This document shows, one piece after another, positions 1-6,001 of a stretch of DNA of 12,752 bases. Below the pieces are notes generated by a model that was not told the DNA's origin, did not search any database, and was given only the letters and a program-made list of their open reading frames with translations. The stretch's first letter is position 1, and each line of letters begins with the position of its first letter. The stretch is from assembly GCA_017444165.1 (NCBI GenBank), contig JAFSXH010000039.1, forward strand, positions 1-12,752. The letters are read 5' to 3'. The translations under genes and the position numbers were made by a program. The stretch comes from a bacterium. Its GTDB lineage: Bacteria > Vulcanimicrobiota > Xenobia > Xenobiales > Xenobiaceae.

Positions 1-163
1 AAAGACCATGTTCAACGGAGATCTTACTAAGACCATCGCCGCTTACAACGCAGGACCTGGCAACGTACAAAGTTACGGCGGTGTACCTCCTTTCCAAGAG
101 ACCCAGAATTACGTTGATAAAGTTTTAGGTTACTACCAAGAGAACAAAGGTATCAGATCCTAA
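1..163 (+). CDS. Lytic transglycosylase, C-terminal end (5' partial)
   Basis: Only the last 53 codons are present; the reading frame begins at base 2 and the stop is TAA at 161-163. The visible segment contains [12 protein letters not shown], which matches the AYNAG motif of soluble-lytic-transglycosylase (SLT, goose-lysozyme-like) domains. It is followed by [17 protein letters not shown], the usual ET..YV.KV end of such domains. Family members cleave the glycan strands of peptidoglycan outside the cytoplasmic membrane. The catalytic Glu lies upstream, out of view. Its place next to flagellar genes suggests, by inference, a role in opening the wall for the rod, as FlgJ-linked enzymes do elsewhere. 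The protein ends shortly after the domain, so no C-terminal extension exists. Confidence 0.85.
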   Translation, partial: KTMFNGDLTKTIAAYNAGPGNVQSYGGVPPFQETQNYVDKVLGYYQENKGIRS

Positions 164-214
164 AGATTCGCAATCGTGAGGAAAGTTTTGCCTTTTGAGG
201 TTAGCCGACTTTTC

Positions 215-342
215 TAATTCGTAATTCATAATGCGTAGTTTGTAATTGAAATGAATTAATTATTTCTTTCCAAAATAATTAAGCATTACGAATTGTTAAA
301 GAGCGGGATACTAACCCAAAAGGACATAACTTCAGATACAAC
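215..342. repeat. Dispersed intergenic repeat, copy A
   Basis: This stretch matches 11967-12107 over nearly its whole length. It has an AT-rich part built from units such as AATTCGTAATT and GCATTACGAATT, arranged as an imperfect inverted repeat around AATTATTTCTTTC. A non-palindromic tail follows: GTTAAAGAGCGGGA, then CCCAAAAGGACATAACTTC. The tail differs from copy B at only a handful of positions up to about base 342. It sits about 40 bases upstream of fliK, so it is probably transcribed into or near the fliK leader. It may be a miniature mobile element or a regulatory module; no coding capacity is seen. Confidence 0.75.
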
Positions 343-371
343 TTACAAAATACATAAGAAATATTTGCCAG

Positions 372-378
372 AAAGGAG
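372..378 (+). promoter_or_regulatory. Ribosome binding site of fliK
   Basis: AAAGGAG lies six bases before the ATG at 385 and fixes that start. An overlapping open frame beginning at 293 in another register has no such site. Confidence 0.7.
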
Positions 379-384
379 CTTATT

Positions 385-1308
385 ATGGAAAATCCCATGT
401 TCATCTCTATGCTCGGTTCAGCCGCCGTCAGTGGCACTCAAGAGAATCGCGAGAAGAAAACTGAAACCAACTCTAGTGCTTTCACCCAGTGCTTAGACAA
501 GGCTACTGAAGGAGAGGCCACAGAGAAAGAGTTGATCTCCGAAAAAGAGACTGCTAAACAGGCCGCCGAACGCCAAAAGAACGAAAAGGCTGATGCCCAG
601 GCTCAAGCTAGAGCGGCCCAGGCTAAATTGGCCCAAAATCCCAAGGCTATGGGCGGCAAGGCCTTCTTGTACGACATGATGTATCGCAACCCTGACACCT
701 TGAATATGGCCGAAAGACAAGCCCTGAAACTCGACAACGCCATGAAAGAGACCAATACTCAAGCTACGACCAACGCTCCCGATCAGAGTACTCTGACCGC
801 CAGAAGTGAGAGCAGTGCCGCTAAAACAGTTACTCAGGCTGACTCCCAAAACTTTAAAGAGATGATGGGTAAAGAGAAGGGTAAAGTCAAGGAAGATTCT
901 GGTAAAGTTCAAATCCAGGCTAATGAGTCCGAAACCAATCAAGTTGGTGCGGCCAAGAGCGAAGGAATTAACGCTGAAGCTAAGACAGAAGAGGTCAATA
1001 AAACTCAGCAACTCAGCCAGACTCAGAAGCGTCAGCAGGTTATAGATCAGATCGTCACTCACATGGAGATCCGCAATTTTGCAGATCGCGATGAGTTACA
1101 GTTGCGTCTGAACCCTGAGTACTTAGGTGATCTCAAAATTAAGCTCACTAAAGGTGAAGATGGAGAGCTTACTGCTCAGTTCATCACTACTTCTGAAGAT
1201 ACCCGCGAAGTGTTGACTGATAGCAGAGCTGAATTGAGATCTCATATTGAGAAAAAGGGTTTACTTTTAAAACGCATTGAGATCGAAAAAGTTGACGATA
1301 TTGCCTAA
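385..1308 (+). CDS. fliK: FliK, flagellar hook-length control protein
   Basis: The 307-residue protein has the usual two-part FliK layout. Residues 1 to about 215 are hydrophilic and low in complexity, rich in Ala, Glu, Lys, Gln and Thr (for example AERQKNEKADAQAQARAAQAK). Residues about 225-300 match the FliK C-terminal hook-length domain (Flg_hook): LQLRLNPEYLGDLKIKLTKG, then GELTAQFITTS, then a helix with REVLTDSRAELRSHIEKKG, and IEIEKV. FliK is exported through the flagellar type III apparatus, gauges hook length and makes FlhB switch to filament-class substrates. At 307 residues it is short compared with the roughly 400 of enteric FliK; the ruler part is the shorter one. It is followed after 106 bases by a hook/rod gene, but no flgD lies between them, unlike many fliK-flgD-flgE clusters. 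Confidence 0.88.
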   Translation: MENPMFISMLGSAAVSGTQENREKKTETNSSAFTQCLDKATEGEATEKELISEKETAKQAAERQKNEKADAQAQARAAQAKLAQNPKAMGGKAFLYDMMYRNPDTLNMAERQALKLDNAMKETNTQATTNAPDQSTLTARSESSAAKTVTQADSQNFKEMMGKEKGKVKEDSGKVQIQANESETNQVGAAKSEGINAEAKTEEVNKTQQLSQTQKRQQVIDQIVTHMEIRNFADRDELQLRLNPEYLGDLKIKLTKGEDGELTAQFITTSEDTREVLTDSRAELRSHIEKKGLLLKRIEIEKVDDIA

Positions 1309-1341
1309 ATTTTTTGGAAAATATTGTTTACATTTTTGCTA

Positions 1342-1370
1342 TTGTCGAAAAGGTACTTTGCCATTATTCT
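1342..1370 (+). promoter_or_regulatory. Possible sigma70-type promoter before the hook/rod gene
   Basis: TTGTCG (1342-1347) and TATTCT (1365-1370) are separated by 17 bases. Each matches the consensus at four of six positions. It would start transcription about 40 bases before the ATG at 1415. It is weak, and read-through from fliK is equally possible because no terminator is seen after fliK. Confidence 0.25.
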
Positions 1371-1414
1371 TAGCACAAGCTAGGAATATGTAGATTGAGG
1401 AGGCCACGAAAATA

Positions 1415-2233
1415 ATGTTCGATTTTAATAACTCTGCCAATGCCATTCAACAGAACCAGACTATGTTGAATTCTTATTTCCAGAACTTGCAGAATCAGTT
1501 CACTCCTGGTTATAAGGCTGAGAGCGTTCAGTTTAACGATATTATGGGTAATACTATGGGTGGAGGCGGTGCTAAGACCCAATCTTCAGGTATCATCTTC
1601 AGTCAGGGCCAGCTCTTCCAGACCGAGAATCCTACCAACCTCGCTATCGATGGTCAGGGCTTCTTCATGGTCAGTGATGGCAACCAGACTCACTACACTC
1701 GTGACGGTCGCTTCGCTTTCAACAACGGTATGTTGACTAACTCCGAAGGCCAGAACGTTATGGGTTACAAATTAGACGATCAGGGCAACATTTGCAGTGA
1801 TCCTCAGCCCATTGAGTTGCACATGGATCCCAATACGAAACTCTATGGTGGCAAGTACACTGGTTATCACTTCGATGAGACTGGTAAATTGTACGGAGAA
1901 CAGACCATAACCGATCCTACCACTGGACAGAGTGTCTCCGAGTCCGTGCCTATCGCTCAGGTCTCTGTAGCTTCCTTCGCCAACGCCAGCGGTTTGAAGA
2001 AGACTGGTACGACCAACTTCGGTAAAACAGAGAGTTCTGGTGAGCCTGTTGTGGGTGTTGCTGGTCAAGGTGCTATGGGCCGCATCGCCGCTGGTAGCTT
2101 AGAGCTTGCCAATGTTGATTATGCTCAGCAGGCTGCCGCTATCGGTATGGCCAAACAGAATTACGAAGCCAACTTCGCCGCTTTCAAGGCTATGGATAAA
2201 CTCACTGAGTCTGCTATCGGTTTAGTTCGTTAA
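1415..2233 (+). CDS. flgE: Flagellar hook/rod protein (FlgE/FlgF/FlgG family)
   Basis: The 272-residue protein has the three hallmarks of the flagellar axial family. The N-terminal helix runs SANAIQQNQTMLNSYFQNLQ and leads into FTPGYKAESVQF, corresponding to the usual NxxTxGYK motif. The central signature is TNLAIDGQGFFMV followed by YTRDGRFAFNNGMLTNSEG. The C-terminal D0 segment is GSLELANVDYAQQAAAIGMAKQNYEANFAAFKAMDKL. These proteins are exported and polymerise as the rod or hook. Length fits rod proteins FlgF/FlgG (about 250-260) better than typical hook FlgE (about 400), but the place after fliK favours hook, so the symbol is provisional. The start ATG follows GAGGAGG at 1397-1403. A strong terminator follows directly. 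The canonical Asn before TPG is replaced by Phe. Confidence 0.8.
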   Translation: MFDFNNSANAIQQNQTMLNSYFQNLQNQFTPGYKAESVQFNDIMGNTMGGGGAKTQSSGIIFSQGQLFQTENPTNLAIDGQGFFMVSDGNQTHYTRDGRFAFNNGMLTNSEGQNVMGYKLDDQGNICSDPQPIELHMDPNTKLYGGKYTGYHFDETGKLYGEQTITDPTTGQSVSESVPIAQVSVASFANASGLKKTGTTNFGKTESSGEPVVGVAGQGAMGRIAAGSLELANVDYAQQAAAIGMAKQNYEANFAAFKAMDKLTESAIGLVR

Positions 2234-2253
2234 TTAATTCTTATCAATAGGAT

Positions 2254-2287
2254 AAGGATCTCTTCACTTGTGGAGGGATCCTTTTTT
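2254..2287 (+). terminator. Rho-independent terminator after the hook/rod gene
   Basis: AAGGATC (2254-2260) pairs with GATCCTT (2277-2283). The stem continues inward through TCTTCAC and GTGGAGG, with two GU wobbles, to a short CTTG-capped loop. A run of six T follows at 2282-2287. It closes the fliK-hook/rod unit, so the following fliM operon needs its own promoter. Confidence 0.92.
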
Positions 2288-2295
2288 ATCGCAAT

Positions 2296-2372
2296 CCGCC
2301 AGAAGACTCCTTCCTCTTAGGTAGGAGATGAATGGCGGTGTTTTGAGCGGGTTCGATGCCCGATTAAAACAC
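2296..2372 (+). other. Two stacked hairpins, possible remnant of an IS605-type tnpB 3' end
   Basis: CCGCC (2296-2300) pairs with GGCGG (2334-2338) and encloses CTCCT..CCT/AGG..AGGAG (2307-2327). Next, GTGTTTT (2338-2344) pairs with AAAACAC (2366-2372) around CGGG/CCCG (2348-2351 with 2359-2362). In one frame 2293-2331 reads NPPEDSFLLGRR then stop, loosely like the short C-terminal ends of TnpB proteins, whose coding ends overlap an RNA hairpin of this kind. No other tnpB coding sequence is present. This is sequence-visible structure; the link to tnpB is inference. Confidence 0.4.
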
Positions 2373-2390
2373 AAAACTCTGTAGCTCATC

Positions 2391-2419
2391 TTGCAAAGCT
2401 ATAACTATTGCTGTACAAT
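2391..2419 (+). promoter_or_regulatory. Sigma70-type promoter upstream of fliM
   Basis: TTGCAA (2391-2396) and TACAAT (2414-2419) are separated by exactly 17 bases, with -10 matching five of six and -35 four of six consensus positions. Predicted start is near 2425-2427, which would give a leader of about 265 bases before fliM containing the whole structured core RNA. It is the best promoter seen between the preceding terminator and fliM. Confidence 0.5.
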
Positions 2420-2425
2420 ACCCCG

Positions 2426-2615
2426 CAAAAGTAAGCAGAACTTCGATTTCGAGGAACTGTGTAAGGGGCTTTTGGACAGCCCCTTGAGAATAAGGGTATC
2501 CTGATAGCTAACTCCTTCGGGATATGCTGTTAGGCGTTAGTCCATATACCAAACTTCTCGAGAATCTCCAGCTTCTATAAGCGGGAGAGGTTCAAATAAG
2601 GGAATAAAAAAGACA
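2426..2615 (+). ncRNA. Structured RNA resembling a TnpB guide RNA (omega RNA), without tnpB
   Basis: Successive paired elements are visible. CTTCG/CGAGG (2441-2445 with 2450-2454) is flanked by CAG/CTG. A perfect eight-pair stem AAGGGGCT/AGCCCCTT follows (2463-2470 with 2478-2485). A domain closed by GGTAT/ATACC (2495-2499 with 2546-2550) contains CTAAC/GTTAG and a TCC-UUCG-GGA cap (2513-2522). The final hairpin is TCTCC.GCTT/AAGC.GGAGA (2565-2588), followed by GGTTCAA at 2589-2595. A terminal hairpin plus GGTTCAA is characteristic, from memory, of IS200/IS605-family right ends, where the omega RNA scaffold stops and the guide begins. Bases from 2596 on would then be guide. No tnpA or tnpB lies in the window. 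A cis-acting leader of the fliM operon is the main alternative. Confidence 0.5.
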
Positions 2616-2678
2616 TGTCGAAGGCGCGGGAACCGTGCTGAGTGTTGAAAGTTTTAAATGAGTTATAACTTGGCGATT

Positions 2679-2684
2679 GGAGGA
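2679..2684 (+). promoter_or_regulatory. Ribosome binding site fixing the TTG start of fliM
   Basis: GGAGGA ends five bases before TTG at 2690. The frame is closed upstream by a TAA at 2666-2668, and no ATG or GTG exists between it and 2690, so TTG is the only sensible start. Confidence 0.75.
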
Positions 2685-2689
2685 AACAT

Positions 2690-3661
2690 TTGCGCCACGA
2701 TTCTGGTAGTTATGACGAGATTATGCGCTTAACTTCTTCGCGTAATAGAGGAGAGAGTGCATCGACTTACGATTTTCGTAAAACGGAAAAGTTCACTGGT
2801 GATCAGATAAAATTTTTAGAAAAAGTCTTTGTTTCATTTTCTGAAGCTGTCATTACCAGTCTAGCTCCAACTTTGCAATCGCGCTTTAAGATGGAACTTA
2901 TGACGATAATTCCGCGCAGTTATGTCTCTTATGTCAATTCTCTGCAAGAGACTACACCTATGTTACTTTTCAAAATTGACGATGTGCAAGGTTTTATCGA
3001 TATAGACTTTGGATTGGCTTTCGCCCTTTTTGAAAGATTAATGGGAGGCAAAGGACAAGCTCCTACTAACGATTTCCGTGACAGTTTCACAGATTTAGAA
3101 AAGGCTATCTTACAAAAACCCTTAGTAAAACTCTTAGATGCCTACTCTCAAGCCTGGAAGGACATAAAAAACGTCAAGCCTCAATTGTCATCTTTCGAGT
3201 TTAATCCCATGGCTGTACACATTGCTAGCCCCTCGGAGTTGATGGTAATTGTCCCCTTCCAAGCTGAGATAGCCTCTGCCGCTGGAGCCATAAACTTAGT
3301 ACTCCCCTTCCGTTATCTGCGCGACTGCATACCTAAAACATCATTTGATGAATTTATCTTGTCAAAGACGAGTCCCAGTGCCTCTCCCCAACCGCAACTG
3401 GTCGCTTATATGACAGACAAACTTAAGAACGCTAAAGTTCCTCTGACGGTAAGCTTAGGCAGAGCAGAGTTACTCTTCCAAGAGTTGCTCAGTTTAGAGG
3501 TAGGAGATACGATACGTTTAGATACAGAGATATCTCAGCCTCTGCGCGTTAAGGTAAATAATCGCACTAAGTTTTTGGGCCACCCAGGCACAAAAGATTC
3601 TAAATTGGCTTGCAAGATAAGCCGAGTATTGCAAGATGGAGATGAAGAATTCGATGAATGA
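2690..3661 (+). CDS. fliM: FliM, flagellar motor switch protein
   Basis: FliM forms the middle of the C-ring, binding FliG above, FliN below and phospho-CheY at its N-terminus. Residues about 28-45 read YDFRKTEKFTGDQIKFLEKV, the canonical FliM entry (YDFRRPDKFSKDQ). The middle domain carries LMGGKGQ at residues 117-123, the GGxG loop that contacts FliG. The C-terminal SpoA domain (about residues 240-320) includes VPLTVSLGRAELLFQELLSLEVGDTIRLD. Length (323) is normal for the family. The N-terminal CheY-binding motif (LSQxEIDALL) appears only in a degenerate form, SYDEIMRL at residues 7-14. The start is TTG. The gene overlaps the next fliN by eight bases if that gene starts at 3654, implying translational coupling. 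Confidence 0.95.
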   Translation: MRHDSGSYDEIMRLTSSRNRGESASTYDFRKTEKFTGDQIKFLEKVFVSFSEAVITSLAPTLQSRFKMELMTIIPRSYVSYVNSLQETTPMLLFKIDDVQGFIDIDFGLAFALFERLMGGKGQAPTNDFRDSFTDLEKAILQKPLVKLLDAYSQAWKDIKNVKPQLSSFEFNPMAVHIASPSELMVIVPFQAEIASAAGAINLVLPFRYLRDCIPKTSFDEFILSKTSPSASPQPQLVAYMTDKLKNAKVPLTVSLGRAELLFQELLSLEVGDTIRLDTEISQPLRVKVNNRTKFLGHPGTKDSKLACKISRVLQDGDEEFDE

Positions 3662-3959
3662 TCAACAAGGTCCACGTTCAGTTCAATTTGGTGTTTTAGA
3701 GAACTCTACCCCCGTTTCAGGTGCTACTTCCAGTATAGACTTGTTGCGCGATGTACCCTTGGAGGTCAAAGCTGAATTAGGTAAAGCTAAACGTTTGGTG
3801 CGCGATGTCTTGCGTCTTACAGTCGGTACAGTTATTGATTTAGATAAAGAAGCTGGAGCTCCAGTGGATCTCATAGTCAATGACCGCATGATCGCCCGCG
3901 GTGAGGTTGTCGAAATCGATGGACGCTACGGTGTGCGTATAACAGAGATTGCTCGTTAA
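3654..3959 (+). CDS. fliN: FliN, motor switch protein, first copy
   Basis: This short protein (101 residues from ATG 3654) has one SpoA domain covering its C-terminal 70 residues: LLRDVPLEVKAELGKAKRLV, VRDVLRL, GTVIDLDKEAG, PVDLIVNDRMIARGEVVEIDG, YGVRITEI. These are textbook FliN features. FliN forms the lower C-ring and docks export cargo through FliH. Two further in-frame ATGs lie upstream at 3636 and 3642. ATG 3654 is preferred because GGAG at 3638-3641 is positioned before it and it overlaps the fliM stop by only a few bases, but the choice is not certain. The N-terminal 30 residues are polar and unlike any domain I recognise. A second fliN follows 18 bases downstream. Confidence 0.93.
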   Translation: MNDQQGPRSVQFGVLENSTPVSGATSSIDLLRDVPLEVKAELGKAKRLVRDVLRLTVGTVIDLDKEAGAPVDLIVNDRMIARGEVVEIDGRYGVRITEIAR

Positions 3960-3977
3960 GAGTATCGGGAGGCAAAA

Positions 3978-4274
3978 TTGGACAGATATTCCCCTAGAGG
4001 TACAGGTGCCAGCAACCAGATGATGACGGCTGATGGCCCTGAAGATCTCAATATCCTCTACGATGTTCCTTTCGTAATTGAAGCGGAGATGGGCAGTACA
4101 GTTATGAGGACCAGAGATATTCTCAAGTTACAACAAGGCTCTCTTTTGGAATTAGATAAAGAAGATGGCTCATTGATCGATCTCAAGATCAACGGCCACT
4201 TGATCGCACGCGGTGAAATAGTTGAATTGGACGGATGTTACGCAGTTAGGATCGCTGAGTTAATCTATCCATGA
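3978..4274 (+). CDS. FliN-like switch protein, second copy
   Basis: This 98-residue protein is a paralogue of the preceding FliN, with about half of the aligned SpoA residues identical. Shared blocks include DVP near the domain start, RD.L.L, LDKE.G, DL..N, IARGE.VE.DG, Y.VRI.E. It starts at TTG 3978 behind GGGAGG (3966-3971), with a new 25-residue polar N-terminus. It overlaps fliO by ATGA (4271-4274). A second single-domain FliN inside one operon is uncommon; FliN/FliY pairs exist in Firmicutes, but this copy has no CheC-like domain. It is likely a C-ring subunit mixing with FliN or FliM, by inference. The domain is intact, with no sign of decay. Confidence 0.88.
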   Translation: MDRYSPRGTGASNQMMTADGPEDLNILYDVPFVIEAEMGSTVMRTRDILKLQQGSLLELDKEDGSLIDLKINGHLIARGEIVELDGCYAVRIAELIYP

Positions 4275-5107
4275 TCGATTTTAGAAACATTTTAAATGCT
4301 TATAAGGGCAGGCAGCGTTCATTGTTAGCAATGAGCGCACTTTGCTTTTTAGCCTTCATCATGGTTATAGGTGTAGGTTTAATCAAGATCCCTAACTCCA
4401 CTTTAACTCCCCAACCACCTCCAGATAAAGTGACAACGGGTAAAGACTTAATAAATAAGGCTATCTCTGAAAAATTTTCAAATGAAAATACTTCAGATAA
4501 GAATTCTTCAGATGAAAATACTTCAAATGAAAATACTTCAGATAAAAATTCTTCAAGTGATGATAAAGAGATACCTAAAGAGGAAATATCCACAGCCCAG
4601 AATTCTGCCACTGAAGTTAATGAAAGTGATTCAGATCCCGCCCCTCAAGATTCAATTTTAAACTCTCCCTGGCCACCCTCTCAAGATCCCAACGCTCCAC
4701 GTGTTGAATCAACCTTCGGTCGACGCTTAGTTTCTATGACTTTCATGTTAGGAATAACTTGCGTCTTAGCGTGGTTGGGAATTAAATTCGCCACACCCTG
4801 GATAAATAAATTTACGGGACAGATTACTAATAACGAAGCACATATTAATATTTTGGAGCGCAAAGCTCTAGGACCAGACAGAGCGGTAATTCTGCTCGAA
4901 GCCGATGGACGCAAATTGCTGTTAGGAATGACAGAAAAGAGCATAACTTCTCTAGCCGATTGGGGAATACCAGAAAAGATACCCACACCTGAAGAAGAGG
5001 AAGAAATTTCTCAAGAAGGATCTCCATCTAACGAACCTAAAAATTTGGTAAAGGATGTTATTAATAAACATATTTCTGCGCTTCCGTTTACCAAAATTCA
5101 CAAATGA
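4271..5107 (+). CDS. fliO: FliO, flagellar export-gate assembly protein
   Basis: The diagnostic part is C-terminal to the membrane span: INILERKALGPDRAVILLEA, DGRKLLLGMTEKSITSLADW (about residues 193-233). This matches the FliO pattern of an ALGP.R.V.L.E..G...LLG.T segment. A membrane segment at about 154-174 (SMTFMLGITCVLAWLGIKFA) precedes it. FliO chaperones FliP ring formation in the inner membrane. At 278 residues it is longer than most FliO. The excess is an N-terminal hydrophobic segment (about 17-38) plus a Ser/Asn/Asp/Glu-rich linker with five tandem five-residue units, and a C-terminal acidic tail. Identification is supported by the position directly before fliP and coupling to the preceding fliN. 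Confidence 0.85.
   Translation: MIDFRNILNAYKGRQRSLLAMSALCFLAFIMVIGVGLIKIPNSTLTPQPPPDKVTTGKDLINKAISEKFSNENTSDKNSSDENTSNENTSDKNSSSDDKEIPKEEISTAQNSATEVNESDSDPAPQDSILNSPWPPSQDPNAPRVESTFGRRLVSMTFMLGITCVLAWLGIKFATPWINKFTGQITNNEAHINILERKALGPDRAVILLEADGRKLLLGMTEKSITSLADWGIPEKIPTPEEEEEISQEGSPSNEPKNLVKDVINKHISALPFTKIHK
4481..4555 (+). repeat. Five 15-bp tandem units inside fliO
   Basis: The units encode NENTS, DKNSS, DENTS, NENTS and DKNSS. They stay in frame and vary by a few bases, suggesting expansion by slippage. They lie in the linker between the two hydrophobic segments of FliO, where length variation should be tolerated. Confidence 0.85.
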
Positions 5108-5165
5108 ACTATTTAAACGAACCTGCTTATATGCTTTAATTGCTATCGAGAGGATTAGATAATTA

Positions 5166-5984
5166 ATGCGGTATAAATTCGACATAAATTTCAATTTTAA
5201 GCATATTCTAAAGATCTGCTTGCCTATATTCTTAATAGGTCTGTGTCTGTGGATTATGAGCGAGCCTGCTTGTGCTCAAAACTCTTTTCCGCAAATAAAT
5301 ATGCCTAACATCAGCATTAACGGTGTTAAGGCCAACGAAAAGCAAACTTTTTCCACAACATTGCTATTAATGGGTGGTCTCAGTCTGTTATCGCTGGCTC
5401 CTTACATATTGGCGATGTGTACCGCTTTTATACGCATAGTAAGTACCTTAAGTTTCTTGCGTTCAGCTATGGGTACTCAGCAAGTGCCGCCGACTCAGGT
5501 TTTAATGGGTCTAGCCCTCTTTTTAACGATGTTCGTCATGGCTCCTGTGGGTCAATCTATCCATAAAAACGCACTACAGCCGTATTTTGCAGGCAAGATC
5601 TCTCAAAGCCAGTGTTTTGCTAAGGCTTATAAACCGATTCAAGAATTTATGCTTTATCAAACTAGAGAGAAAGATATTCAATTATTCTTCGATATAGGTC
5701 GCGTCAAAAATATAAAAAAGAAGGAAGATATTCCTTTCTACATTCTTCTGCCATCGTTCGTACTCTCAGAGATCAAGACTTCTTTCCAGATAGGTTTCTT
5801 GCTTTATGTACCCTTCTTAGTTATAGACATGGTCGTAGCTTCCGTACTTATGTCGATGGGTATGTTCATGCTCTCGCCGATGTCTATATCGTTGCCTTTC
5901 AAATTACTTTTATTTGTTCTCATAGACGGTTGGCATATTATTATTAAGGGCGTAGTAGAGAGTTTCAATTATCCGCGCAGTTAG
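5166..5984 (+). CDS. fliP: FliP, flagellar export-gate protein
   Basis: FliP (272 residues) forms the core channel of the export gate with FliQ and FliR. An N-terminal signal-like segment (about residues 15-37, ending EPACAQ) suits the cleavable signal peptide known for FliP. Conserved family blocks follow: LAPYILAMCTAFIRIVSTLSFLRSAMGTQQVPP, LMGLALFLTMFVMAPVG, LLPSFVLSEIKTSFQIGFLLYVPFLVIDMVVASVLMSMGM, and PFKLLLFVLIDGW near the C-terminus. All parts are complete and length is usual for precursors with a long signal. The ATG at 5166 follows GAGAGG at about 5149-5154. The gene lies 58 bases after fliO and 17 before fliQ. Confidence 0.97.
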   Translation: MRYKFDINFNFKHILKICLPIFLIGLCLWIMSEPACAQNSFPQINMPNISINGVKANEKQTFSTTLLLMGGLSLLSLAPYILAMCTAFIRIVSTLSFLRSAMGTQQVPPTQVLMGLALFLTMFVMAPVGQSIHKNALQPYFAGKISQSQCFAKAYKPIQEFMLYQTREKDIQLFFDIGRVKNIKKKEDIPFYILLPSFVLSEIKTSFQIGFLLYVPFLVIDMVVASVLMSMGMFMLSPMSISLPFKLLLFVLIDGWHIIIKGVVESFNYPRS

Positions 5985-6001
5985 AAGGAAGGAGGAAGTA
6001 G

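Noticed and set aside
181..211. GAAAGTTT..GCCGACTT as a sigma28 promoter before fliK
   Set aside because: The two boxes are about four bases too far apart and the -10 match ends before ATAA.
493..1062. Long minus-strand open frame opposite fliK
   Set aside because: Its product is a Leu/Ser-rich mirror of the FliK coding strand with no supporting start signals.
2347..2363. tRNA T-arm-like GCGGGTTCGATGCCCG
   Set aside because: No acceptor, D or anticodon arms and no CCA fit around it; it is simply the tip of the 2338-2372 hairpin, so neither a tRNA nor a tmRNA is called.
2426..2600. Known c-di-GMP or other flagellar riboswitch
   Set aside because: The conserved motifs of GEMM-type c-di-GMP riboswitches that I know are not visible; the IS605-like 3' end is a better match.
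2641..2670. TTGAAA..TATAAC promoter just before fliM
   Set aside because: The spacing is only 13 bases, too short for a sigma70-type promoter; the 2391-2419 pair is better.
4481..4555. CRISPR-like array
   Set aside because: Contiguous 15-base units without spacers, in frame inside fliO.
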